This document shows, piece by piece, positions 48,470 through 58,527 of a stretch of DNA of 64,000 nucleotides. Under the pieces are notes generated by a model, which did not search any database, was not told the origin of the DNA, and worked only from the letters and a program-made list of their open reading frames with translations. Both the position numbers and the translations under genes were made by a program. Origin of the DNA: Auanema rhodensis (taxonomy: Eukaryota > Nematoda > Chromadorea > Rhabditida > Rhabditidae); the NCBI GenBank assembly GCA_964057225.1, contig OZ059900.1:14275638-14339637 (forward strand). Reading direction: 5' to 3'. Each line of letters starts with the position of its first letter. Positions within the stretch are counted from its first letter, which is position 1.

Positions 48470-50479
48470 TCAAACTTTTGCTAGTGAGACATTAGTTTCT
48501 CTGATGAAGAAAACGTCGTGAATGCAGAGTTGGTAAGTTTCAATTGCACATTTCCATGCTTCCCATTCTTTTGGTTGTAGGTTTTGGATGAACAATTCTG
48601 CTGTAGTCTTCTGGATATGGTTATTAGTTGGTGCGATGAATCGGCAAGCTGTTGGAGATGGCGGCTCGACATATATTCCTCCTCTGTTTCCTGTGCATAA
48701 CTGGTACGTTGTTTCTGCACTGCATGTGTTTATAATGAGTGCGATAATTGTGATAAAGAGGGGTAGGAATGGTGTTGATTTTCTTTTGTTGTTCGGTTCG
48801 TTTTCTGTGACGTTGTTGACTTGAAAACGTACTCCTGGGCTCTGTGTGCGTTCTCTATACCGTTCCGGTCCATTGGAGGTGCTGCGCGGGCGACTTCTAT
48901 AATTGTTGTATTGGCTTCGATTGTATTGAGAGGGGTATTGTTCGTGATTATTTGATTGTCGCCGGTTGTTGTGTCCGCTATAGTTTTGGTCGCGGTTTCG
49001 ATAGTATGGTCTTTCTTGGCTTCTGTTCCGTGATCTGTCGAAGTAGTTTTGTCTTGATCCCTTATTTTGAGAGAATCGTGAGTTATGGTTCCTGTATTGG
49101 TGTTGATGAGGCCGATATTGGTTGTTGTATCTGTCCGGATATCGGTTGTGTGGTTTGCCATTGCCATTATACATCGGTTTGGTTCCTTTGAAATCCTTAG
49201 ATTCGTTTCTCTGGTATTGATTGTTGTCCTTTGAGTCTCGAATGTTGAGGTTGTTGAACGACTTCTCTATATTGTTGACAAACGATGTTGGTCTATTTTG
49301 TATAAAGAGTTCTTCTCGTAAGGCCATTTCGTAAGCTTCCTCAAAGTTTGGTGGGTCTAGACGGCTAACGTGTTCGCTTATTTCGGGTCTTAGTCCCCAG
49401 GTGAAGGTGGATCGGAGCATGTTAAGCTCACTTTCGTTGTTCATGTCCATAGCCGAGTAGGCTTCGTTAGAACATCTTGTTGCAAAGCTTTGTACCGATT
49501 CCGTTGGTAACTGTTTCAAGCCATGTAGGCGGTGCATTGCTCGTTCTCTCTGTTTTTTCGGTGTGATCATTTCTGAGAGTCGCTTCTTGACATGGTCCCA
49601 TCCAAGTCGCTTATCTTCGGTTGTGAGTTTTCTGTACGCTTCTCTTGCTCGATCATCTTCTAGCAATAATTGTATGCTTTGAAGACGTTCGGGCATAGTT
49701 GTTCTTGTAGCGTTGAAGTGTTCATCTAGGTATAGTAGATAGCGGTTGAATGGTGTTTTTCCATCGTAGCGTGGAGCTTTTATATCGCGTATGGCGGACG
49801 GAATCGCTGCTGGTTGAGGGATGATTGTAGGTGTTGGAACAGGTGCCCTTCCCGAGGTTTGCGTAAGTGGTGCGCCTTCGTCCATTGGGTCCATTCTTGG
49901 GTTAATTCTCTTGTTTTCTGCAACAAAAGTATTTGCTTGATTAGTTTGCGATGGAAGAGACGGAGATAGAGAATGCCCAGATGTAGAATGATCAATGGAT
50001 GAAGGTGAGTTTCGTAGAGGTGGGGATGAGCTTACTGCGGGTGTGGTTGAAGAAAGTGCGGGCGTAGGTGATTTTTGTGTGGTTGGTGTATTGCTTCTTC
50101 TAGGGGTGGCTATTAAAGGATTGATTGGGTTGATTGTATTTGGTATGGTGTTGGTTGGGGGGTTTTGAGGGTTCCCTTTGCTTGCTATGTTTTTAGGAAT
50201 AGGTTTAATGTTTGGGATAATTTTCTTTTCTAAGGTGTTTCTTTCGACTATGTCTGTTTTTTGTTTCTTCGTTTTTTCATGTGATTTGGGATTGGTGAAT
50301 TGTTTTTGAATGCCGCGATGTCTTGGGGTATGTATTACCATTGACTTTGTTTTAATGCTTAACTTCGCTTGTTTTGCAGAGGGGGGAGAATATGTTGCGG
50401 GCGGTTGTCTTTTTCTTCTTATAATATTTGAAGTGGCAGCAGGGTCCAGCGGAGGTTTTGGACCAGTATTGGGCAGCAT
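48470..50479 (-). pseudogene. gag with internal signal segment and start of envelope ectodomain
   Basis: First ATG is at 50479; the frame opens upstream to 50524 without an ATG. Numbering from codon 50524: a Pro/Ser/Lys-rich disordered N-terminus (1-245), a capsid-like helical region at about 246-412 (typical Ty3/gypsy gag composition), and an Arg/Asn/Tyr/Gln-rich basic tail (about 430-565) that lacks a CCHC zinc knuckle and may bind RNA. A hydrophobic segment at about 585-603 ends in TCSA, fitting an internal signal or signal-anchor with a peptidase site, followed by about 80 residues with Cys610, 627, 659 and 667. The frame ends at TGA 48470-48472, beyond which the same frame is open through the envelope. 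Ending gag this far into a luminal domain is odd for a normal gag stop. Confidence 0.82.
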
Positions 50480-50482
50480 CGT

Positions 50483-50497
50483 TGGTATCCTGTAAGG
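50483..50497 (-). promoter_or_regulatory. Possible splice acceptor just upstream of gag ATG
   Basis: The sense strand reads TTTCCTTACAG/GATACC a few nt before the first ATG. It could receive a leader donor or, in a nematode, a trans-spliced leader. Sequence pattern only. Confidence 0.3.
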
Positions 50498-50524
50498 AAA
50501 TTTGTTATATCCAACGTGTGCCAA

Positions 50525-51702
50525 AATAATTTTATATATAGAAAAACGTAAAGAATAATGTTGGGTTTGTGTGCGCGATTCTTATGAAGGTAGCTAGTCT
50601 TGCAAGTAATCTCTTTACCAATATAGCTCGTCCGGGTCTAACACAGGTTTGAAACTAGTGTGCCTTTTCGAAGGGACAAGTTCTATATTGTGAAAAAGGC
50701 ATGAAATGAAAGTTAATAGTTCGCCAGTCTTTTGGGACAAGGATACAAAATAGAATTTTCGCAATCATTTCATTTTCCCAGACCTCATTAACCTATCTGA
50801 GTCACAGGTATGTCAGCTGCCTTCTGCATCCTGTTCCCTGACTCTATGATGGCGAGACCACTCTTATTATTTATATCAATGTGGGGCAGATTTCAATTCA
50901 AAAATTCTCTAATTATTTCATGGGGCGTACGTCTTATCCTGAGGGTCGGCCTCCGCTCGAGTCTCTTGAGTGTCTGGCATTATTCTTAACGAGGGGGGAT
51001 GGTTTTTGCGTATGAGTTAAAACTTATTGATTAATTTAATTATTTTTCGTATTTTCAAGTGCTAAGGTAATCGGAATTTGGATACGCTGCGCCTAATAAA
51101 TATTTTTACTGTCGTGTTTAACACGGGATTTCTTGTTTATGAAATTACGGGGGGGGGAAGGGGTGGGTTTATGAGAATACAGTGTAGTAGCATAAGAATA
51201 ATAGTTTTATAAACGAACATAAAGAAAATAATAAAAATATGGTATGATAGGATGATTAAGATAGTATGATAAGATGAAGATTCAGATAATATGATAAGAT
51301 GATTAAGATTGAGAGGTATAGAAGCAATATTCTTTTTTATTTCTTAATTCTAAATTAATTTTATAAAGAACTTAACTATTTTTGTTCAAAAAATGTGAAA
51401 ATAAACTTATAATTCTTAGAAAAGTTAATTATTGAATTTGAATAATTTTCGTATATAGGATTTTGGATAGAGAGAATGATAAATGATATAAGTACTCTTA
51501 TGAATAATTTTATGAGAATATAATGAATGGAAAACTGAGTTTTTGTAAAGAGTTTTTGGATATAATTTTTAATAGAAAAGTTTTAGAGTTTTTAAGAAAA
51601 TATTATAAGCTAACTTTAAGAGAGAGATAAGATTTTTAATTGAATAAGAGATGTAGACGGTAGCGCTTGAGTTCCTTTACGAGATCCTGTCCAAAAGGAA
51701 GG
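50525..51702 (-). other. Leader between PBS and gag
   Basis: About 1.2 kb with many stops in all frames and no recognisable gene. It contains a G-rich run near 51149-51166 (C-rich on the sense strand). This is where packaging signals and a splice donor would be expected, but I can identify none. Confidence 0.5.
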
Positions 51703-51720
51703 ATCTCGGTGGAACCTCCA
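51703..51720 (-). other. Primer binding site of gypsy-class element
   Basis: Sense strand TGGAGGTTCCACCGAGAT directly follows the 5' LTR. The first 13 bases equal the site in the short LTR element. It predicts a primer tRNA ending ...GGTGGAACCU-CCA, a U discriminator as in some tRNA-Thr. tRNA-Asp of the array does not fit. Confidence 0.65.
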
Positions 51721-52161
51721 CGTTCCATTTAGATTCTCAACGGTTCCAAGTTGAGATATCCAAACAGACTATGAGACGATGAGTATGATTTTAAATATAA
51801 GTGTGTAATGTAAGGTGAAATAAGAAACAAGAGATGAAATATATAAAGGTTTATTGTTCGCATTATAATATAATTATACAAAGATTAAAGCTAGAGTTAA
51901 GAAAGAGAATATAAAGAAGATAAAGGGAAAGTAAGATAATGAGATAATGAGATAATGAGATAATGAGATAATGAGATGCCTGAGACTTGAGGACTCAGGT
52001 TTATATATCCATACAACTCCTACTCAGTTTACACAAATTGTTACAAAGCTTATAAAAAGTGCATCTAGAATATTCTCAGAATTGCTTAAAAACTATCTGC
52101 ATTAGTTTAATAATAGCAGCTGCCATGGTCAGCTGCTTTCCTTTGAGATATGTATGTAACA
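51721..52161 (-). repeat. 5' LTR of gypsy-class element (right copy)
   Basis: 441 bp, 439 of 441 identical to the left copy. It contains five tandem copies of an 8-bp AATGAGAT motif. Confidence 0.92.
52001..52010 (-). promoter_or_regulatory. TATA box in 5' LTR
   Basis: GGATATATAA on the sense strand, about 150 bp from the LTR start and about 150 nt upstream of the AATAAA at 51850-51855. The order fits U3 promoter then R. Confidence 0.5.
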
Positions 52162-52217
52162 TGAAGAAAACAAAAATAGCATAACATTCAATAACGATGA
52201 ATCAGAACAAAAACATT

Positions 52218-52289
52218 CTCCCCGGCCGGGAATTGAACCCGGGTCTCGCATGTGACAGACGCGGATACTCACCACTATACTACCGAGGA
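52218..52289 (-). tRNA. trnD-GUC: tRNA-Asp(GUC), unit 87
   Basis: Consensus tRNA. Its 3' flank is cut about 53 bp downstream by the gypsy-class element; the terminator is retained. Confidence 0.96.
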
Positions 52290-52656
52290 TTGAATTTGCA
52301 CTTAGAAACTTTCATTAAGAGTGTGAGTTTGAAATATAGTAGAAAAATGAAACACTGTCTCTAACATATATTGATTTATGGCCTACTTTACTCAAAGAGC
52401 TAATTGAAGTTTGGTGTTAAAATGAACAATTGATTAAAGCTGACGTTTCAATTTTTTTCATCGTAATTGAGATAGAACATTTAAATTAAATGGAAATGTT
52501 TAACAATTTAGAAAAAAAACACAAGCTCAAATCATTTTTGAAAAAACAGAAAGTTTAAAACAACCTTTTTTCTAATAATTATCTTTTTTATCCGACTTTT
52601 GGAAGAAAAGAAAAATAGCATAACATTCAATAACGATGAATCAGAACAAAAACATT

Positions 52657-52728
52657 CTCCCCGGCCGGGAATTGAACCCGGGTCTCGCATGTGACAGACG
52701 CGGATACTCACCACTATACTACCGAGGA
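52657..52728 (-). tRNA. trnD-GUC: tRNA-Asp(GUC), unit 88
   Basis: Consensus tRNA; spacer mixes gaagaaaagaaa with cttttttatccg. Confidence 0.96.
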
Positions 52729-53096
52729 TTGAATTTGCACTTAGAAACTTTCATTAAGAGTGTGAGTTTGAAATATAGTAGAAAAATGAAACACTGTCTC
52801 TAACATATATTGATTTATGGCCTACTTTACTCAAAGAGCTAATTGAAGTTTGGTGTTAAAATGAACAATTGATTAACGCTGAAGTTCCGTTTTTTTTTCA
52901 TCGTAATTAAGATAGAACACTTAAATTAAATAGAAATGTTTGAAAATTTAAAAAAAAATCACAAGCTCAAATCATTTTTGAAAAAGCAGAAAGTTTAAAA
53001 TAACCTTTTTTCTAATAATTATCTTTTTAATTCGACTTTTGGAAGAAAACAAAATAAGCATAACATTCAATAACGATGAATCAGAACAAAAACATT

Positions 53097-53168
53097 CTCC
53101 CCGGCCGGGAATTGAACCCGGGTCTCGCATGTGACAGACGCGGATACTCACCACTATACTACCGAGGA
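53097..53168 (-). tRNA. trnD-GUC: tRNA-Asp(GUC), unit 89
   Basis: Type I spacer; consensus tRNA, 440 bp from unit 88. Confidence 0.96.
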
Positions 53169-53534
53169 TTGAGTTTGCACTTAGAAACTTTCATTAAGAG
53201 TGTGAGTTTGAAATATAGTAGAAAAATGAAACACTGTCTCTAACATATCTTGATTCATGGCCTACTTTACTCAAAGAGCTAATTGAAGTTTGGTGTTAAA
53301 ATGAACAATTGATTAACGCTGACGTTCCGTTTTTTTTCATCGTAATTAAGATAGAACATTTAAATTAAATAGAAATGTTTAAAAATTTAGAAAAAAACAC
53401 AAGCTCAAATCACTTTTGAAAAAGCAGAAAGTTTAAAACAACCTTTTTTCTAATAATTATCTTTTTTATCCGACTTTTGGAAGAAAACAAAAATAGCATA
53501 ACATTCAATAACGATGAATCAGAACAAAAACATT

Positions 53535-53602
53535 CTCCCCGGCCGGGAATTGAACCCGGGTCTCGCATGTGACAGACGCGGATACTCACCACTATACTAC
53601 CG
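53535..53602 (-). pseudogene. tRNA-Asp(GUC), unit 90, split by DNA transposon
   Basis: Nucleotides 5-72 are present, but the first four acceptor bases are on the far side of the transposon (56841-56844). A and B boxes remain, so it may be transcribed, but the acceptor stem cannot form as in the consensus. Confidence 0.92.
53594..53602. repeat. 9-bp target duplication ATACTACCG (left)
   Basis: Same nine bases at 56832-56840. They lie in the tRNA acceptor/D-arm region. Nine bp is typical of Mutator-like elements. Confidence 0.85.
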
Positions 53603-53615
53603 GGTATTTCTACGT
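53603..53615 (+). repeat. Left terminal inverted repeat
   Basis: GGTATTTCTACGT; pairs with 56819-56831 with one mismatch. Confidence 0.8.
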
Positions 53616-53702
53616 ATTTAATTTCTACGTATTTAATTTAAATGGCTGTTGTGAAATTTTCAAAAAAAATGGAAGAAAGGTAAAGAGTTAGTAAAGTTCA
53701 TT

Positions 53703-56523
53703 ATGTCATTTCTCATAATGAAGAATACGAGTCCAGCTGAAGCTCTCCGATATCTGAACGCTTCTAGGTAAATATTTAATATTTTGATTTTATACGTTAA
53801 AAGTATACCCACTGTAATTTTTTTTAGAACCGATTGCGAAGTTCTAAATGAAAAACCTAACTTTGAAAAGCTTCTAGAAGGAATCACGTTGTTTTTCCTT
53901 GATAAATCAGTTGTTGTGTCTTTAGCAGATCTTACTTATGATGTCTTGAGTCCTTGGACAGGAAAAGGTAGAGTAAGTCGCGTTGTAGTATATAATTTTC
54001 ATCTTTCAGATTTGTATGGCAATCGCAACACTACCAAAGTGTCTAATCATCCAGTTCACATCAGAGAAGAAGATAATGTTATAGAGTTCAGTGCATATGG
54101 TGTTTGTAGTCTACGAGTGATCAGAAATACGCATGCAAATAGAATTGGCCTGAAGCGAGAAGTTTTTTTGCGTTTAATTTAAGAAGCACATTGCTATTTC
54201 TGTAGATATTTTTTGTTATCGATGAAGAAAAAAATCTGCTTAGTCACGTAATCTACCTATATAAATCTGAGGTTGGTTTTATCCTGTTAATGAAATTCGA
54301 GAATACCACTTTTTGAGAAAGAAGTGGACTTCGAAATACCCAGTATTAAACGAATTCTTCCTTCCAATCGTAGTGTCATAAAAAATGCTTTAGTTTATCG
54401 TACCACAAGTGATGCTAAACGTTTTCTTAGAGATCAGGGAGTTATTGTTACGTCAAATACAGTAGAACAAATTTGAAATTTTTTTGCTAATTGTGTTTGT
54501 TATTTCAGTTATCTAGTTTAAGTAGATCAGTTCCTGATCACGTAAAGTCAAATATTGGCAGAAAAGCTCCAGTGGATTTTTATACCGTTATGGATAGGTT
54601 TTTATCAAAGCCTCATGAAGAAGAAATATTAGAGAAGCCTGTTATTGAACATAACGGTACAGCTTAATAAGAAGATTTGAAAAAATATTTAATAGAAGAT
54701 GGAAGTTTACGGATCAGAATTATTATTGGATATCCGGCAGCTTTCACCTCTTTTGGAGCCAGTTTGCCAACATTGGAGGATATAAGTGAACACAGAAGAA
54801 ATGTTTCATTGTTGGAATCCATGAATCATAATGAAAAAGAGCGCTACTTCAGTAAATTAACCTTCATAATTTAATTTTAAATTTTTTGTAGATTCCTTCT
54901 TGGCTTCAGTTACGGACAGTGGAAGCTTACCGACTATTGGCTCGTGTTTGATGTTAGATACCACGTTTTCTCTTGGTTCAGCGGAATACGTAACGTTGGT
55001 TTTAGGAATTTCGGATTCTTACAAGTAATTTTCTCAACAATTTCATCATTTTCTGTTTTACTTTTCAGAAGCAAATGTTCAAAAAAAAATTCAAGTATTA
55101 TTTTGGGTGTTATGATTCATTCAAAAAAAGATACTGAAGATCATGAAGAACTTAGCTTGTTTTTAAATAAGATGTTCGAAAAGTATTGTCCAGGAAAAAC
55201 AATAGGAATTCAAGTACATGATGGAGAGCATAGTTTTCATGTTTATAATTCGGTAATCTTTGAAAAATATTTAGTCTATATTTAGCCAGCTATTTAGGGT
55301 TCTTTCTTGAAAAACTCTATACTTATTCGTTGTGACGTGCATCGACTCAATAACATGAAAGATGCTATCAATAAAGACAACCTCCACGATTACCACCTGG
55401 TCAAGGAGCTCATGTATGGTGTAAAAAGAAATGTGAGAACAATTCGAGAAAATTCAACTAAACTTTCTACTTCAGACTGATAAAGGCACTATACTCAAAA
55501 AAGGAATATTGTGCTCATTAACAAAAAATGAATATGAAGAAAAGATGATCAATTTTATCAATGAAACTGAAGGATCTCTCAAAAGATGGTTTTTTTAGTT
55601 TGGTTTATAAATTAATTTTGAATTTTAGGCTCACGTTGAATTTTACCAGTTTATACGAGTGTAACTCTATGGGAAGAAAACTTTTAGCTGGATGGCCTGC
55701 CCAATTTCTTTCTTCAAATATAATTGAAGCTCGTAATTGTCATCTTAAACAACTGATATCTTGCAAAAAACCTGCGCAAAAGCTTTTGAATGATTTCCTC
55801 AATCTGCATAAAGGAATATAAAATATACTGAATAATAAAATACAGGAATTTCAGAATAAATAGAAGAGAGGGTCAGATCTGTTGGCGGTATCTCTAACAA
55901 GCTAATAAACGATTTTGCATTTACTCCCAGCGAATGGAAACTCAAAAGTGCTTCCCAGAAGCGATTAGCATTAACTACATTTGGATTACAAAACTGTATT
56001 CCATTGAACGTGTTCGATAATGTGCCCGATTGGAGTCTGCCTTTGAAACTTCCAATTGAGACTTTAAATTCGCTGGTACAGGATACAAGTGTTCATATGA
56101 GTGACAGAAACGTATCATTTTTTTTCATTTTGAACAAAAAATCTTCTCATGAGTTTGTTTTGAGTAATTCTTTTTTTAAACAAAAGATTATAGTTGTGTT
56201 CTTGTGGTACACAAGGAAAATTCTCTTGTATGCTATAGCGTAATGTGCAAAAAAAAGGTTTCTTATCGTTTCTGCATCCATAGGTAAGATTCACATTGTT
56301 TGTATCAGAAACAATTTACAGACTTGCCGCCATATTACAATTGGGAAATGAAACTCGAGCTAACATAATTACTGAAATGGAGAAAACGAAAGAAGAAATA
56401 AACTGCGCAGCCATTTTACGTGAACAAATGCGTCCTGAACAAGGTACCAAATTTTGCAAACGGAAAGGATCCCAATACAGCAAGAATAACAGGTCCAGAA
56501 ACTACGTCAGTCTTGCAAAGTAA
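53703..56523 (+). pseudogene. MULE-like transposase gene, multi-exon, interrupted
   Basis: Exon-like pieces on the plus strand join in phase over very short introns: 53768-53827 (60 bp), 55025-55068 (44 bp) and 55589-55628 (40 bp), with T-rich AG acceptors. A D-D-E arrangement is visible: Asp at 54957 (LMLDTTFSLG, then YVTLVLG), Asp at 55220 (VHDGEHSF) and Glu at 55736 (NIIEARN). The RCDVHRLNN stretch between the second and third residue fits this transposase class. The N-terminal piece (53828 to about 54160) is unrecognised, and the C-terminal part (to 56523) is basic. Two adjacent TAA codons at 54664-54669 and doubtful joints near 54183-54310 and 54450-54515 suggest decay, unless further introns remove them. 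Family assignment rests on remembered motif patterns plus the 9-bp duplication. Confidence 0.6.
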
Positions 56524-56818
56524 GTTTCTTCCTGAGATAAAACTCACTTTATCAATTATATCTACTTATTCAGCACAACTGTATCATCATTAGAAGAAAA
56601 TTAAACGTTGAACTGCTACCCATTACTTCATTTAAGTGTTTTTGAGAAATAAATTGACTTTTTGTTGGAAAAATACTAAATACATACAGATATTTTGGTG
56701 GGAACAGGAAAGAATTCAAATTTTGGGAAATAGTGTCATTGTATATAGTGTAGTGTCTATGTAGAATCAGCGGTGTCATTGTATGGTGTACACTTGGTGT
56801 ACATGTAAATTGGTGTCA
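56524..56818 (+). other. 3' end of the MULE
   Basis: No gene seen. It contains several GGTGT/GTGTC motifs in both orientations, which may be subterminal transposase-binding repeats. Confidence 0.35.
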
Positions 56819-56831
56819 ACGTAGAAATGCC
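56819..56831 (-). repeat. Right terminal inverted repeat
   Basis: Reads GGCATTTCTACGT on the minus strand, matching the left end at 12 of 13 positions. Confidence 0.8.
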
Positions 56832-56844
56832 ATACTACCGAGGA
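56832..56844 (-). pseudogene. 5' end of split tRNA-Asp (unit 90)
   Basis: Nucleotides 1-13 of the tRNA; nine of them are the target duplication shared with 53594-53602. Confidence 0.88.
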
Positions 56845-57211
56845 TTGAATTTGCACTTAGAAACTTTCGTTAAGAGTGTGAGTTTGAATTATAGTAGAAA
56901 AATGAAACACTGTCTCTAACATATCTTGATTCATGGCCTACTTTACTCAAAGAGCTAATTGAAGTTTGGTGTTAAAATGAACAATTGATTAACGCTGAGG
57001 TTCCGTTTTTTTTCATCGTAATTGAGATAGAACATTTAAATTAAATGGAAATGTTTAAAAATTTAGAAAAAAAACACAAGCTCAAATCACTTTTGAAAAA
57101 ACAGAAAGTTTAAAACAACCTTTTTTCTAATAATTATCTTTTTTATCCGACTTTTGGAAGAAAACAAAAATAGCATAACATTCAATAACGATGAATCAGA
57201 ACAAAAACATT

Positions 57212-57283
57212 CTCCCCGGCCGGGAATTGAACCCGGGTCTCGCATGTGACAGACGCGGATACTCACCACTATACTACCGAGGA
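57212..57283 (-). tRNA. trnD-GUC: tRNA-Asp(GUC), unit 91
   Basis: Consensus tRNA; units 91-93 are near-identical tandem copies. Confidence 0.96.
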
Positions 57284-57650
57284 TTGAATTTGCACTTAGA
57301 AACTTTCGTTAAGAGTGTGAGTTTGAATTATAGTAGAAAAATGAAACACTGTCTCTAACATATCTTGATTCATGGCCTACTTTACTCAAAGAGCTAATTG
57401 AAGTTTGGTGTTAAAATGAACAATTGATTAACGCTGAGGTTCCGTTTTTTTTCATCGTAATTGAGATAGAACATTTAAATTAAATGGAAATGTTTAAAAA
57501 TTTAGAAAAAAAACACAAGCTCAAATCACTTTTGAAAAAACAGAAAGTTTAAAACAACCTTTTTTCTAATAATTATCTTTTTTATCCGACTTTTGGAAGA
57601 AAACAAAAATAGCATAACATTCAATAACGATGAATCAGAACAAAAACATT

Positions 57651-57722
57651 CTCCCCGGCCGGGAATTGAACCCGGGTCTCGCATGTGACAGACGCGGATA
57701 CTCACCACTATACTACCGAGGA
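57651..57722 (-). tRNA. trnD-GUC: tRNA-Asp(GUC), unit 92
   Basis: Consensus tRNA. Confidence 0.96.
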
Positions 57723-58089
57723 TTGAATTCGCACTTAGAAACTTTCGTTAAGAGTGTGAGTTTGAATTATAGTAGAAAAATGAAACACTGTCTCTAACAT
57801 ATCTTGATTCATGGCCTACTTTACTCAAAGAGCTAATTGAAGTTTGGTGTTAAAATGAACAATTGATTAACGCTGAGGTTCCGTTTTTTTTCATCGTAAT
57901 TGAGATAGAACATTTAAATTAAATGGAAATGTTTAAAAATTTAGAAAAAAAACACAAGCTCAAATCACTTTTGAAAAAACAGAAAGTTTAAAACAACCTT
58001 TTTTCTAATAATTATCTTTTTTATCCGACTTTTGGAAGAAAACAAAAATAGCATAACATTCAATAACGATGAATCAGAACAAAAACATT

Positions 58090-58161
58090 CTCCCCGGCCG
58101 AGAATTGAACCCGGGTCTCGCATGTGACAGACGCGGATACTCACCACTATACTACCGAGGA
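58090..58161 (-). tRNA. trnD-GUC: tRNA-Asp(GUC), unit 93, T-stem wobble
   Basis: T stem 3' strand CTCGG instead of CCCGG gives a G-U pair, probably tolerated. Confidence 0.94.
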
Positions 58162-58527
58162 TTGAATTCGCACTTAGAAACTTTCGTTAAGAGTGTGAGT
58201 TTGAATTATAGTAGAAAAATGAAACACTGTCTCTAACATATCTTGATTCATGGCCTACTTTACTCAAAGAGCTAATTGAAGTTTGGTGTTAAAATGAACA
58301 ATTGATTAACGCTGAGGTTCCGTTTTTTTTCATCGTAATTGAGATAGAACATTTAAATTAAATGGAAATGTTTAAAAATTTAGAAAATATCACAAACTCA
58401 AATCACTTTTGAAAAAACAGAAAGTTTAAAACAACCTTTTTTCTAATAATTATCTCTTTTATCCGACTTTTGGAAAAAAACAAAAATAGCATAACATTCA
58501 ATAACGATGAATCAGAACAAAAACATT

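Larger units (their letters stand above)
40244..52161 (-). mobile_element. Ty3/gypsy-class env-bearing LTR retroelement, order gag-env-pol
   Basis: An 11,918-bp element on the minus strand with 441-bp LTRs, a 4-bp target duplication, PBS and short purine tract. Reading along its sense strand: leader, gag, membrane-anchored envelope region, protease, RT, remnant RNase H, integrase with a long acidic tail, an unrecognised ORF, 3' LTR. Gag through RT lies in one frame, broken only by TGA codons at 48470-48472 and 46151-46153. A deletion near 44000 removes the RT thumb/connection and the first part of RNase H and shifts frame. The LTRs differ at two positions, so the insertion is young, yet this copy cannot make a full RT/RNase H. 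Placing env before pol differs from the usual gag-pol-env order of errantiviruses and other retroviruses. Confidence 0.9.
52162..53602 (-). repeat. tRNA-Asp tandem array, segment C
   Basis: Begins with the TGAA duplication (52162-52165) and continues exactly where segment B stopped. It holds three complete tRNA units and one that the DNA transposon cuts. Confidence 0.96.
53603..56831 (+). mobile_element. Mutator-like (MULE) DNA transposon
   Basis: 3229 bp, bounded by 13-bp terminal inverted repeats that match at 12 positions (GGTATTTCTACGT and GGCATTTCTACGT) and by a 9-bp target duplication. The left end repeats TTTCTACGTATTTAATT in tandem; the right end has several GGTGT motifs. The interior carries a plus-strand transposase-like gene in short exons. 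Confidence 0.82.

Noticed and set aside
46151-48472. UGA recoding as selenocysteine or a genome-wide UGA-sense code
   Set aside because: TGA serves as an ordinary stop elsewhere in the window and TGG is used for Trp. I can see no selenocysteine insertion element. Decay or leaky readthrough is simpler.
48844-49191. Plus-strand and other overlapping ORFs across gag, pol and env
   Set aside because: They are shadows of the long minus-strand frame, with no domain and no start context.
53602-56831. 8-bp target duplication (hAT or P-type) for the DNA transposon
   Set aside because: Moving the left boundary by one base gives a perfect 9-bp duplication and aligns both inverted ends at equal length, which fits better.
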